Notes: generated from the sequence alone by a model not told the origin. DNA of 35,291 nt from Bacteroidales bacterium (GCA_024694675.1 JAILJO010000070.1:1-35291), one strand, 5' to 3'; positions 21,447 to 30,098 are shown, numbered from the stretch's first letter. Translations and numbers: made by a program.

Positions 21447-22787
21447 TTAGCTGTTGGGAGCGTCAAGTTTCAGCTGAGGATGGCGGCGTGAGATGCCGGC
21501 GAAGATGATAGCTGTGGCAAGGGCTGTGACGCAAAGCACCACGAACATGAGTTCAACGGACACGGGGCCGTTGGCTTCAGACTTGCCAAGGATGACACCG
21601 GCAATCCATTTGAAACTCATGAGGCCGAGGTTCTGCACCCAATAGATGAGGGCGAAAGTGGTTCCCAGCACCTTGTCCGGCACTATCTTGGGCACGGACG
21701 GCCAAAGGGCCGCGGGGACCAGGGAGTAGCCGAAGCCAAGGAACACCATGGAAAGGTATCCCCAGAACGGCACGCCCTGAGGGGCGAATGCCAGTAACAG
21801 ATGTGCAATGAGGGCCAAAACGGCGCCCAGCACCATCCAGCGCGTTCCGCGGCCGGCCTTGTCTACCAGCATGCCAAACAGCGGTGCAAAGATTACCGTG
21901 GAGAAAGGCAGCATTGAAACCATCCACCCTGCTGCCTGGGCCGGAATGTCAAAGCGCGGCACCAGTATGGCGCCCGCAAACTTCTTGAATGCAATTATGC
22001 TGCTGTAGAAAAGCACGCACAGAAGCCCCAGAAGCCAGAAATTCCTGTTCCCCAGCACGCCAAGCACGTCCTTGAAACGGAAGGTCTCTTCTCCTCCCCC
22101 GTCATGCCCGACCTGATCGGGCATCTCCATACGGCTGTCACGGGCATCAATGGCCACAAACAGCGCCCACAGGATGAGCCCAAGGGCCATGAGGGCCATG
22201 CCCACGAGGGCGGGGCGGGCGGTTTCCGCCAGGGAATACACGTAGCCGGGATCCGCTGCCATGACAAGCTTTGGGGATAATACCAGAGCGAAGGCGGTGC
22301 CAAGGCGGGCAATGGCCAGCTGAAGGCCCATAGCAAGTGCCATGGGACCTCCGCGGAACCATTTTGCTATTGAACGTGTGACGGCCGTGCCGGCAATCTC
22401 AGAACCAAGGCCGAAGAGCATTACGCCCACATAGGCCAGCGTAAGGGCTCCGGAGCCGCCACGTAACAGGGCAACGGTCACAAGGCCTGCGCCCAGGACC
22501 ATCATGCCCACAAACAGGGAGCCGCTCACTCGGACGCCCCATTTATCCAGAAGGATACCACCTATTACAAGGCCGCCGAATACACACAGCACGCTGTAGC
22601 CGCTGGCGTAAAGGCCATAGCCTGCAGAATCCCAACCAAGTGCCGTCAGTGACGGATTCTCGAAAAGGGAGGATATGCTGGAGAACATGTCGTCGAAGTA
22701 GTACGATGCGAACATCGGCACTACTAAACAAGCAAGCGCGGCCCACGGGAGCCACGCATGCTTTTTCTTAACGATATCTGAAACCAT
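21447..22787 (-). CDS. MFSD1-like MFS transporter, second of a tandem pair
   Basis: The 446-residue protein has about 12 hydrophobic segments. Motif A-like L-D-K-W-G-V-R follows helix 2. The segments K-W-F-R-G-G-P-M-A-L-A-M-G-L and S-L-V-P-A-A-L-W-P-S-V-P-K resemble those I recall from animal MFSD1, a lysosomal dipeptide carrier, and are shared with the neighbouring gene. The substrate is therefore guessed to be a small peptide or amino acid. The central cytosolic loop (residues 220-230, M-E-M-P-D-Q-V-G-H-D-G) is encoded by a REP-like palindrome, which explains its odd composition. The ATG is 2 bp after the upstream carrier's stop, so the pair is co-translated. Confidence 0.88.
   Translation of the reverse strand: MVSDIVKKKHAWLPWAALACLVVPMFASYYFDDMFSSISSLFENPSLTALGWDSAGYGLYASGYSVLCVFGGLVIGGILLDKWGVRVSGSLFVGMMVLGAGLVTVALLRGGSGALTLAYVGVMLFGLGSEIAGTAVTRSIAKWFRGGPMALAMGLQLAIARLGTAFALVLSPKLVMAADPGYVYSLAETARPALVGMALMALGLILWALFVAIDARDSRMEMPDQVGHDGGGEETFRFKDVLGVLGNRNFWLLGLLCVLFYSSIIAFKKFAGAILVPRFDIPAQAAGWMVSMLPFSTVIFAPLFGMLVDKAGRGTRWMVLGAVLALIAHLLLAFAPQGVPFWGYLSMVFLGFGYSLVPAALWPSVPKIVPDKVLGTTFALIYWVQNLGLMSFKWIAGVILGKSEANGPVSVELMFVVLCVTALATAIIFAGISRRHPQLKLDAPNS
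22099..22126. repeat. REP-like palindromic element inside a coding sequence
   Basis: ATGCCCGA (22104-22111) and TCGGGCAT (22117-22124) form an 8-bp stem with a 5-nt loop, preceded by CCGTC and followed by CT. It shares its frame with the element at 20417-20445. It is in frame with the MFS gene and encodes residues about 220-230 in the loop between helices 6 and 7, where an insertion is likely to be tolerated. Confidence 0.7.
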
Positions 22788-22789
22788 TA

Positions 22790-24415
22790 TCAGCTTTCTT
22801 TAATGTTGGGGAGTTCCAGGCCCAGGCCCTTCTTGCGGTCCACAACTTTCAGCACCAGGCCAAGCACCAGGGCGGCAACGCCAAGGCAGGCAAGCATGAC
22901 CAGCGGGGCGGTATAGTTGAACTGCGTGGGATCCGTGACGCCGGGATTGGTCTTGTCCAGCACCTTGCCTATGAGCAGCGGGAACAGCCACAGGCCGATG
23001 TTCTGGATCCAGAAAATGAGAGCGTAGGCACTGCCTATCACCTTTGCATCGACCAGCTTAGGAACGGAAGGCCACAGCGATGCGGGAACCAGCGAGAAGC
23101 TTGCGCCCAGCACCAGGATAGTCACGTATGCGACGATGGCTCCGCCGATGGCATTGCCCTTGAATGCAGGCAGCACGAACGCAAAGGTAAGGTGGCAGGC
23201 GATGAGCAGGATTGCACCCAGCACAAGCATGGAAGCACCTTTACCCTTCCTGTCCAGATAGTTGCCAAGGATGGGCGTAATGAGGACGGCCAGCAGCGGG
23301 AACACTGCAAAGATGGACTCCGCGCTCTGGCGCATGTAGCCCATATAACAGTATGCAATCAGCGCCACGATGGATATTGCTAGGAACATGTACTGGCGGG
23401 ACTTCACCTTCTGGAAGTTGCTGATGAAACCAGCCGCCGCAACCACCAGCATGATGATATACTGGACGATGGTGACGCTTGACCCTGCCCAGAAAGAATC
23501 CGCCGCGGGTGCAGTGAGCGTAAGGTTGCACTGAAGCATGTTCACGGCATATTTCTGGAACGGGAAAATGGCGCTGTAGTACAGGACGCAAAGCAGGGCC
23601 ACAATCCAGAATCCGCCGTCCGACAGGATTTTGCCGATGTCAGAGACCTTGAAGGGATCGTCCTTCTCCTCCGCCTCTCCGGTCTGGGCATCCAGCTTCT
23701 TGTCCATGAAGAAGTAGACGATGCACATGATGAGGGCGATGCACATCAGGACCACGCCGAATGCCACGCTGCGGGAAACCTCCACATGACCGCCGAGCTT
23801 TGCGAAATAGGGGCTGAAAATCATGCAGGTGGCGACGCCAAGACGTGCCAGGGCCATCTCAGAGCCCATTGCAAGAGCCATTTCCCTTCCCTTGAACCAC
23901 TTCACTATACCACGGCTCACGGTGATGCCGGCCATCTCGCAGCCGCAGCCGAAGATCATGAAACCGCAGGCGGCGAATTTTGCCGATGCGGGCATGCCGC
24001 GGTAGAACGGAGAGACTCCAAGCTCGTCAAACAACGGTATATAATTAAGGTTGTTTGTGAACCATGCTTCCAGGCTGCTGCCCATGAAGGCGGGACTTAC
24101 GGCATACCATTTTATAACGGCACCCACCAGCATCACGCTGGCAGAAAGGACTGCCGTGAAGCGCACCCCCATCTTGTCCAGGATGATACCTGCAAAGATG
24201 AGGAAGAACACAAACACGTTAAGGAACACCTCTGATCCCTGCATGGTGCCGAACGCGGTGGAATCCCACCCGCGAGTCTCCTGCATCAGGTCCTTGATAG
24301 GGGACAGGATGTCCATGAATATGTAGGAGCAGAACATTGCCAGAGCCAGCAGCAGAAGTGCCGTCCAGCGCATTGCCGCAGAGTCCCTGAGGGTGGTTTT
24401 AGTATTTTCTGACAT
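22790..24415 (-). CDS. MFSD1-like MFS transporter, first of a tandem pair
   Basis: The 541-residue inner-membrane carrier has about 12 hydrophobic segments. Conserved segments are L-D-K-M-G-V-R-F, K-W-F-K-G-R-E-M-A-L-A-M-G and S-L-V-P-A-S-L-W-P-S-V-P-K, all in the positions of its tandem partner and similar to MFSD1-type carriers as I recall them. It is about 95 residues longer than its partner, mainly through an extra segment after helix 3 (about residues 105-150, S-P-A-F-M-G ... P-F-Y-R-G-M-P) and longer loops. It follows the glutamate semialdehyde dehydrogenase by 39 bp with no visible terminator or promoter between, so the three genes look like one operon. Substrate unproven. Confidence 0.88.
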   Translation of the reverse strand: MSENTKTTLRDSAAMRWTALLLLALAMFCSYIFMDILSPIKDLMQETRGWDSTAFGTMQGSEVFLNVFVFFLIFAGIILDKMGVRFTAVLSASVMLVGAVIKWYAVSPAFMGSSLEAWFTNNLNYIPLFDELGVSPFYRGMPASAKFAACGFMIFGCGCEMAGITVSRGIVKWFKGREMALAMGSEMALARLGVATCMIFSPYFAKLGGHVEVSRSVAFGVVLMCIALIMCIVYFFMDKKLDAQTGEAEEKDDPFKVSDIGKILSDGGFWIVALLCVLYYSAIFPFQKYAVNMLQCNLTLTAPAADSFWAGSSVTIVQYIIMLVVAAAGFISNFQKVKSRQYMFLAISIVALIAYCYMGYMRQSAESIFAVFPLLAVLITPILGNYLDRKGKGASMLVLGAILLIACHLTFAFVLPAFKGNAIGGAIVAYVTILVLGASFSLVPASLWPSVPKLVDAKVIGSAYALIFWIQNIGLWLFPLLIGKVLDKTNPGVTDPTQFNYTAPLVMLACLGVAALVLGLVLKVVDRKKGLGLELPNIKES

Positions 24416-24454
24416 ATCTCTTTTTTTTATTGACCGCTAAGTTAATAAAAATTT

Positions 24455-26080
24455 TTATTTCATGTAACTATAGCGATAATCCGTGGGGCTGATGAGGGTT
24501 TCCTTTATCACTCTGGGGATGACCCAGCGGATGAGGTTGAACTCACCGCCGGCTTTGTCGTTGGTGCCGGAGGCACGGGCGCCGCCGAAGGGCTGGAGGC
24601 CCACAACAGCACCGGTGGGCTTGTCGTTGATGTAGAAGTTGCCGGCGGCGTAACGAAGGTCGTGGGAAATCTTCTCTGCGGCAAGGCGGTCCTGTGCGAA
24701 GACGGAACCGGTAAGGCCATACGGGGAGGTTTCGTCGCAAAGCTTGACGGCTTCATCCACCTTGGCATCGTCATAAGGATACACGGTGAGGACGGGACCG
24801 AAGATTTCCTCTTCCATGCTCTTGAAGTGAGGGTCCGTGGTTTCGATGACCGTGGGCTCCACGAAGTAACCCACGCTCTTGTCCCTGTGGCCGCCCATGA
24901 CGATTTTTGCGTCCGGAGACTGCTCCGCATAGGAGATGTAACTGTCAATGTTGTTCCATGAGGCCTCGTCGATGACGGCGTTGATGAAGTTGCCGTGGTC
25001 CATGACATCGCCCATCTTAACCTCTGATGCGTACTTTTTCATAACATCCAGTACTGCCGGCCAGAGGCTCTTGGGGACGTACATGCGGGATGCGGCAGAA
25101 CATTTCTGGCCCTGGAACTCATAGGCTCCGCAGAAGGCGGCGGTGGCGACGGCTTTGACATCGGCACTGGGATGGACGAAGATGAAGTCCTTGCCGCCGG
25201 TCTCTCCCACCAGACGTGGGTAGCTGACGTACTTGCCAAGGTTCTCGCCTGCCTGCCTCCAGAGGCTGTTGAAGGTGCCGGTGGAGCCGGTGAAGTGGAT
25301 ACCGGAGAACCACTTGGACTCAGTTGCCACCTTGCCGATGAGGGCTCCGCTGCCGGGCAGGAAGTTAATCACGCCGTCCGGAAGGCCAGCTTCTTTGTAC
25401 AGCTTCATGAGGTAATAGTTGGACAGCGTGGAAGTGGTTGAAGGCTTCCAGAGTGCCACGTTACCCATCAGGACCGGGGTCATGCAGAGGTTGGATGCGA
25501 TGGAAGTGAAGTTGAACGGGGTCACCGCCAGCACGAAGCCTTCCAGCGGACGGAACTCCGTATGGTTGATGTTACCCACACCGTCCTTGGGCTGCATGTT
25601 GTAAATCTTTGACGCATAGTGCACGTTGTAGCGGAAGAAGTCTATGGTCTCGCAGGCGGAGTCAATTTCTGCCTGGTAGATATTCTTGCTCTGGCCCAGC
25701 ATGCAGGCGGCGTTCATTATGGGACGATATTTGGTGGCGAGCAGCTCCGCCATTTTCATGACGATTGCCGCACGGGTTGTCCAGGGAGTTTCGCTCCAGA
25801 TCTTATGGGCCTCCATGGCCGCGTCGATGGCCATCCGGACCTCCTTTTCGCCAACTTTGTGGAAGGTAGCCAGCACATGGCCATGCTCATGCGGGCACAC
25901 AACCTTGCCGGTGTTTCCGGTGCGGATTTCCTTTCCGCCGATGATGATTGGAATGTCCAGCACGGTGTTATACTGACGTTTGAGTTCTGCATCCAGGGCT
26001 ATACGCTCCGGAGAACCTTCCAGATAGGATTTCACCGGCTCGTTGGCGGGCACGGGGAAATTGATGATGGCATTGTTCAT
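24455..26080 (-). CDS. pruA: L-glutamate gamma-semialdehyde dehydrogenase (P5C dehydrogenase)
   Basis: The 541-residue NAD-dependent aldehyde dehydrogenase oxidises glutamate gamma-semialdehyde (from pyrroline-5-carboxylate) to glutamate, the second step of proline degradation. The catalytic nucleophile is C327 in F-Q-G-Q-K-C-S-A-A-S-R and the general base is E293 in V-G-E-T-G-G-K. The N-domain substrate segment P-F-N-F-T-S-I-A and the C-terminal P-F-G-G-A-R-A-S-G-T-N-D-K-A-G are characteristic of the eukaryote-like ~540-residue P5CDH group rather than generic aldehyde dehydrogenases. No proline dehydrogenase is present in the window. A -7 box at 26124-26131 gives a leader of about 40 nt. The two MFS genes follow. 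Confidence 0.93.
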   Translation of the reverse strand: MNNAIINFPVPANEPVKSYLEGSPERIALDAELKRQYNTVLDIPIIIGGKEIRTGNTGKVVCPHEHGHVLATFHKVGEKEVRMAIDAAMEAHKIWSETPWTTRAAIVMKMAELLATKYRPIMNAACMLGQSKNIYQAEIDSACETIDFFRYNVHYASKIYNMQPKDGVGNINHTEFRPLEGFVLAVTPFNFTSIASNLCMTPVLMGNVALWKPSTTSTLSNYYLMKLYKEAGLPDGVINFLPGSGALIGKVATESKWFSGIHFTGSTGTFNSLWRQAGENLGKYVSYPRLVGETGGKDFIFVHPSADVKAVATAAFCGAYEFQGQKCSAASRMYVPKSLWPAVLDVMKKYASEVKMGDVMDHGNFINAVIDEASWNNIDSYISYAEQSPDAKIVMGGHRDKSVGYFVEPTVIETTDPHFKSMEEEIFGPVLTVYPYDDAKVDEAVKLCDETSPYGLTGSVFAQDRLAAEKISHDLRYAAGNFYINDKPTGAVVGLQPFGGARASGTNDKAGGEFNLIRWVIPRVIKETLISPTDYRYSYMK

Positions 26081-26123
26081 AGAAATAGTGTTAGTTTTTT
26101 GTGGTTTTTATCCTTGCGGGTTT

Positions 26124-26131
26124 CAAAGTTA
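26124..26131 (-). promoter_or_regulatory. -7 box upstream of pruA
   Basis: TAACTTTG on the minus strand fits TAnnTTTG exactly, 43 bp before the pruA ATG. I find no good TTTG at the -33 distance, so this is a partial match. It lies back to back with the -7 box of the divergent polyprenyl synthase gene. Confidence 0.55.
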
Positions 26132-26165
26132 ACAAAAAAAGGCGTGATAACCTATATTTTTTGAC

Positions 26166-26173
26166 TACCTTTG
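26166..26173 (+). promoter_or_regulatory. -7 box upstream of the polyprenyl synthase gene
   Basis: TACCTTTG fits the consensus exactly and ends 15 bp before the ATG at 26189. The -33 region is weak (CGTG at a 19-bp spacer). Its presence argues that the in-frame TTG at 26171, which lies inside the box, is not the start codon. Confidence 0.6.
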
Positions 26174-26188
26174 CGAAAACGCTTAAAG

Positions 26189-27163
26189 ATGATTTCCGAC
26201 ACCCTCATAGATTCCGCTGTAAGACAGCTCTTTGAAGGAATCAAGTTCCAGGACCAGCCCTCCGGCCTGTACGATCCCTTGCGGTACATGATAGCCATCG
26301 GCGGAAAACGTATCCGCCCGCGCCTGTGCCTCACCACCTACGGCATATGGGCTGACGAGCTGGGCCAGCACATCCTTGAGCCCGCCGCCGGCCTGGAGGT
26401 ATTCCACACCTTCACCCTCATCCATGACGATATCATGGACCGCAGCCCCCTCCGCCGCGGCGCCGCAACCGTCTGGAAAAAATGGAGCGAAGACACCGCC
26501 ATACTCAGCGGTGACGTCATGTGCATAGATGCATACAAACGCATTTCAAAGGCCCCTGCGGCCGTTTTGCCGGAAGCCCTGGAGCTCTTTTCCAAGACCG
26601 CGTCCGAGGTCTGCGACGGACAGCAGCTGGACATGGACTTCGAAAAACGCGATGTCGTGAGCATGGACGAGTACATGCAGATGATAGGCCTCAAGACAGG
26701 CGTCCTCATTGCATGCTCCGCCCAGCTTGGCGCCCTCATAGGCGGAGCGGACCCCCGGAGCCAGGAATGCCTTTACCAGTACGGCTACCTGCTTGGCCTC
26801 GCCTTCCAGGTTGCGGACGACTACCTTGACGCCTATGGAGACCAGAAGGTCTTCGGGAAACCCATCGGCGGGGACATCCTCAACTGCAAGAAGTCCTGGC
26901 TCACCGTGAAGGCATATGAAAACGGCGCCACGGAAATAGTTGAGGCCCTGAACGCTCCGGCCTCGACTGACGAAGAAAAGGCGGCCAAGATTGAGCGTGT
27001 AATGAAGATCTATGAGTCTGCGAACGTTGCCGAGGAAGCTAAGAAAACCATAGCCGACCTGAGCACCAGCGCCATCTTCAAGGGCACCGGAGCAATAACC
27101 GACCCTGAATGTCAGGATGCCCTGAAACGTTTCGCACACTCCCTCGTCGGCCGTACAGTGTAA
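26189..27163 (+). CDS. Polyprenyl (farnesyl/geranylgeranyl-type) diphosphate synthase
   Basis: The 324-residue enzyme adds isopentenyl diphosphate units to an allylic primer, using products of the MEP pathway that dxs starts. GGKRIRPR is at about 38-45, the first Asp-rich motif DDIMD at 80-84, the R-R-G motif at 89-91 and the second Asp-rich motif DDYLD at 210-214. All catalytic residues are present. The first motif is the short DDxxD form without the two-residue insertion of most bacterial FPP/GGPP synthases. A Phe lies five residues before it, which usually limits chain length. Product length (C15 or C20) is not certain. Start chosen at ATG 26189. Its stop overlaps the U32 start (TAATG). 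Confidence 0.9.
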   Translation: MISDTLIDSAVRQLFEGIKFQDQPSGLYDPLRYMIAIGGKRIRPRLCLTTYGIWADELGQHILEPAAGLEVFHTFTLIHDDIMDRSPLRRGAATVWKKWSEDTAILSGDVMCIDAYKRISKAPAAVLPEALELFSKTASEVCDGQQLDMDFEKRDVVSMDEYMQMIGLKTGVLIACSAQLGALIGGADPRSQECLYQYGYLLGLAFQVADDYLDAYGDQKVFGKPIGGDILNCKKSWLTVKAYENGATEIVEALNAPASTDEEKAAKIERVMKIYESANVAEEAKKTIADLSTSAIFKGTGAITDPECQDALKRFAHSLVGRTV

Positions 27164-28455
27164 TGGACAGGAAAGAACTTGAAATAATGGCCCCGGCCGG
27201 CAGTTTCGACTGCCTGCTCGCCGCAATCCAGGGCGGTGCGGACTCCGTCTACTTTGGAATAGGCCACCTCAACATGAGGTCCCATTCCGCCAACAACTTT
27301 GCACGCGAAGACCTTCCGGAAATCATCCGCATATGTCGTGCATACGGCGTCAAAGCTTACATGACGCTGAACATCACGCTGTACGCAGAAGACCTCCAGG
27401 CGGCCTATGACACGCTTGACGCCGCCAAGGCCGCAGGCGTTGACGCCATCATAGCCACGGACATGGCGGCAATCCTCTATTGCCGCAAGATCGGTCTGGA
27501 AGTTCATATTTCCACCCAGCTCAGCATTTCCAATATCGAAGCCCTGCGTTTCTACGCCCAGTTTGCAGACGTGGTTGTCCTGGCCCGTGAACTGAACCTC
27601 TTCCAGGTCAAGGCCATACATGAAGCAATACTCCGTGAAGGGATTGTGGGTCCTGCCGGAAAACACGTCCGCATTGAGATGTTCGCCCACGGAGCGTTCT
27701 GCATGGCCGTTTCCGGCAAGTGCTACCTGTCGCTCGCAGCCTGGGGCGCATCCGCCAACAGAGGCGCCTGCCTTCAGGTCTGCCGCCGCGGATACCTGGT
27801 CACAGACTACGAGACGGGCAACGAGATTCACATAGACAACAAATACCTCATGTCCCCCAAGGACCTCTGTACCATAGAATTCATGGACAAGTTCGTGGAG
27901 GCGGGCGTGAAGGTGTTCAAGATAGAAGGCCGCGCCCGAAGCGCGGAATATGTCAGGCGCGCAGTCGAGTGCTACCGCGCCGCAGCTGACGCCGTGGCGG
28001 ACGGAACGTACTCAGCAGAGATGGCCGCCGGCTGGAAAGCCAGCCTGGCTGAAGTGTTCAACCGCGGCTTCTGGGACGGGTATTACCTTGGTGCAAAAAT
28101 GGGTGAATGGAGCTCAATCTATGGCTCCCAGGCCACAAAACGCAAGGTTTTCGTGGGCAAAGTCACCAACTGGTTCAGCCGTCTTAACGTGGCGGAAATC
28201 GAAGTCCAGGCCACGGAACTCCGCAAGGGTGACGAGCTCATGTTCATTGGCAACGCCACCGGCATCGTCCAGATAACCGTGGATGACCTGCGTGTGGATT
28301 ACAAGCCCGCCGATGTCTGCCCCCAGGGCCAACGCTGCTCCGTCGCCGTCCCCCTTGACACCATGCCCGTGGACCTTGCCAACCAAAGTCCTGACATGAC
28401 CCCCGGCGAGCGCTTCCACCCCCGCCGCGGCGACAAAGTTTACATCTGGCGTTAA
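27163..28455 (+). CDS. U32-family protein (TrhP/YegQ-like, probable tRNA hydroxylation factor)
   Basis: The 430-residue protein has the U32 barrel start L-E-I-M-A-P-A-G-S-F-D and the family signature around residues 172-207 (F-A-H-G-A-F-C ... S-G-K-C ... A-N-R-G-A-C). C180, C187, C203 and C236 (in S-P-K-D-L-C) have the spacing of the four Cys that hold a 4Fe-4S cluster in the related UbiU. Although annotated historically as peptidases, U32 members of this type act in hydroxylation of tRNA, rRNA or ubiquinone. The short length (no long C-terminal extension) favours TrhP-like. An ATG 54 bp upstream inside the synthase gene is rejected; the ATG at 27163 gives the conserved N-terminus and a TAATG overlap. 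Confidence 0.88.
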   Translation: MDRKELEIMAPAGSFDCLLAAIQGGADSVYFGIGHLNMRSHSANNFAREDLPEIIRICRAYGVKAYMTLNITLYAEDLQAAYDTLDAAKAAGVDAIIATDMAAILYCRKIGLEVHISTQLSISNIEALRFYAQFADVVVLARELNLFQVKAIHEAILREGIVGPAGKHVRIEMFAHGAFCMAVSGKCYLSLAAWGASANRGACLQVCRRGYLVTDYETGNEIHIDNKYLMSPKDLCTIEFMDKFVEAGVKVFKIEGRARSAEYVRRAVECYRAAADAVADGTYSAEMAAGWKASLAEVFNRGFWDGYYLGAKMGEWSSIYGSQATKRKVFVGKVTNWFSRLNVAEIEVQATELRKGDELMFIGNATGIVQITVDDLRVDYKPADVCPQGQRCSVAVPLDTMPVDLANQSPDMTPGERFHPRRGDKVYIWR

Positions 28456-30065
28456 GGTAATATAATCGCCGGCTGCTTGAGCGCCTGCTTCAGCTGCTCG
28501 TCGTAGCGGAGGCGAATCTTGATGCCGGCTTCCTGGAAGTAGTAGCGGACTGCGATTTCTTCTTCGATAAACGGAATAATCTCTTCCTTCTTCAGGCGGA
28601 GGAAGGTGGCCTTATCCATCTCCAGGGCCTTCTGGAGGGCGTCCAGCTGAGGCGCCATGGCTTCTTCAAGGCCGTCTTCCTTCAGCGTGCCGCGCATCTG
28701 GTCGAACATTGCGCGGGCGGTGGAACGGTAATCGAACTCCTTGTCCTGGGCGAAGGCCACGAAGTCCTCGAACTCCGTGAAATGGAAGTCCTCGTCCACA
28801 ACCGGGTGACGGACCACGTAATTGAGCGCATACTGCTCCACGATGCCTCCAAGGACCAGGGAATAGGTAAGTCTGGAGTACTTGTGGGGCTTCACTTCGA
28901 AGTCCGGGGTGATGCCGCCGCCGTCACGCACAGTGCGGCCGTGGGCGGTCTTGAACTCATGGGTAAGGGAATCAGGGATGTGGCCAACGCTGCCGTCCTC
29001 ATTGCGGTGGGAGTAGTCTATGGCCTGTACGCAACGGCCGGAAGGCGTGTAGTACTTGGCCGTTGTCACCTTCATCTGACCGTCGTAAGGGAGCGGCCGG
29101 ATGCTCTGCACAAGGCCCTTTCCGTACGTGCGGGTTCCCACGATGGTTGCCCTGTCAAGGTCCTGAAGCGCGCCGGAAACAATCTCAGAGGCCGATGCGC
29201 TCCCGGAATCCACCAGCACCAGAATGGGAATCTCCGTGTCTATGGGGTCCGTAGAAGTGCGGTAAGTAGAATTGCTGCCGGCGGTCTTGCCTTTAGAAGA
29301 TACTACCACGGAGCCTTTGGGAACAAAGAGTGAAACGATGTTCACCGCCTCTGCAAGGAGGCCGCCGCCGTTGCCGCGGAGGTCCAGCACAAGGCGTTTC
29401 ATACCCTTCTGGCGCAGTTTCAGGAACGAATTCCTCACGTCACGCCACACGCCGTCCGTGAACTTTGACAGCATGATATAGCCGTCTCCGTTATCCAGCA
29501 TTCCCGTATATTCTACGGAAGGAAGGACTATCCTTTCACGTGTAACTTTCACGTCAATGATGTCCCCGGTATACACTTTCTTAACCTTGAAGGTCACCTT
29601 GGTTCCCGGCTTTCCCCTCATCTTTTCCGAACTCTCCGAGGCCGTGAGGCCGTGGGTGGAGGTGCCGTCTATTGCCATAATTTCATCTCCGCAGCGGAGG
29701 CCCGCCTTGGCGGCGGGAGAGCCGGCGTAAGGCTCGTTGATAATCACGTTGCCTTCAGTGTCCGGCTTGTAAATGAGTGCTCCTATGCCGCCGTAGGCGC
29801 TTGAGAGCATCATCTGGAAATCTTCCTGTTCCTCTTCAGGTACATAAACGGTGTACGGATCCAATGCCTCCAGCATGGCGTCCACGCCTTCACGCTCGAT
29901 GCGGCTCACTTCCAGCGAGTCCACATAAGAGCGGTTGAGTTCCTTGAGGATTGCATTATGTATTTCCACCCACTGTCCAAGTGTGAAGTCTTTGCTCTGT
30001 GCCTGTGCGGAAAGCCCTGCGGCCATAAAAGCCAGAATGGACAGGGCATATATGATTCTCTTCAT
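28452..30065 (-). CDS. S41 family C-terminal processing peptidase (CtpA/Prc-like)
   Basis: Counting from the ATG at 30065 the protein has 537 residues. Residues 1-23 are a signal peptide (M-K-R-I-I-Y, a hydrophobic core, then A-Q-A-Q), so it acts in the periplasm. A PDZ domain spans about 85-175, and the S41 catalytic domain follows. The likely catalytic dyad is S291 (in G-S-A-S-A-S-E) and K316 (in Y-G-K-G), with the same 25-residue spacing as in E. coli Prc. A C-terminal domain of about 150 residues follows. Such proteases trim or degrade periplasmic and lipoprotein substrates. A longer upstream reading frame exists but lacks a signal peptide at its start and runs antisense over rdgB. The stop codon overlaps the stop of the convergent U32 gene. 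Confidence 0.94.
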   Translation of the reverse strand: MKRIIYALSILAFMAAGLSAQAQSKDFTLGQWVEIHNAILKELNRSYVDSLEVSRIEREGVDAMLEALDPYTVYVPEEEQEDFQMMLSSAYGGIGALIYKPDTEGNVIINEPYAGSPAAKAGLRCGDEIMAIDGTSTHGLTASESSEKMRGKPGTKVTFKVKKVYTGDIIDVKVTRERIVLPSVEYTGMLDNGDGYIMLSKFTDGVWRDVRNSFLKLRQKGMKRLVLDLRGNGGGLLAEAVNIVSLFVPKGSVVVSSKGKTAGSNSTYRTSTDPIDTEIPILVLVDSGSASASEIVSGALQDLDRATIVGTRTYGKGLVQSIRPLPYDGQMKVTTAKYYTPSGRCVQAIDYSHRNEDGSVGHIPDSLTHEFKTAHGRTVRDGGGITPDFEVKPHKYSRLTYSLVLGGIVEQYALNYVVRHPVVDEDFHFTEFEDFVAFAQDKEFDYRSTARAMFDQMRGTLKEDGLEEAMAPQLDALQKALEMDKATFLRLKKEEIIPFIEEEIAVRYYFQEAGIKIRLRYDEQLKQALKQPAIILP

Positions 30066-30069
30066 GTTA

Positions 30070-30077
30070 CAAAGATA
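30070..30077 (-). promoter_or_regulatory. -7 box of the S41 peptidase gene, leaderless spacing
   Basis: TATCTTTG on the minus strand fits the consensus exactly and is followed after four bases (TAAC) by the ATG at 30065. No good -33 box is seen. This placement supports the signal-peptide start over upstream alternatives. Confidence 0.6.
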
Positions 30078-30090
30078 CAAAATAAATGAG

Positions 30091-30098
30091 TAACTTTG
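30091..30098 (+). promoter_or_regulatory. -7 box of the rdgB-recO operon
   Basis: TAACTTTG fits TAnnTTTG exactly and ends 22 bp before the rdgB ATG. The -33 region is poor. It lies 13 bp from the divergent -7 box of the S41 gene, so the two polymerase footprints would overlap. Confidence 0.6.

Noticed and set aside
24444..24459. Perfect A/T palindrome AATAAAAATTTTTATT over the pruA stop codon
   Set aside because: A stem with only A-T pairs would be too weak for a terminator and such sequences are expected in A/T-rich spacers; the pruA-MFS operon call stands.
27109..27162. Earlier ATG for the U32 gene
   Set aside because: It lies inside the polyprenyl synthase gene; the conserved family N-terminus begins just after the ATG at 27163.
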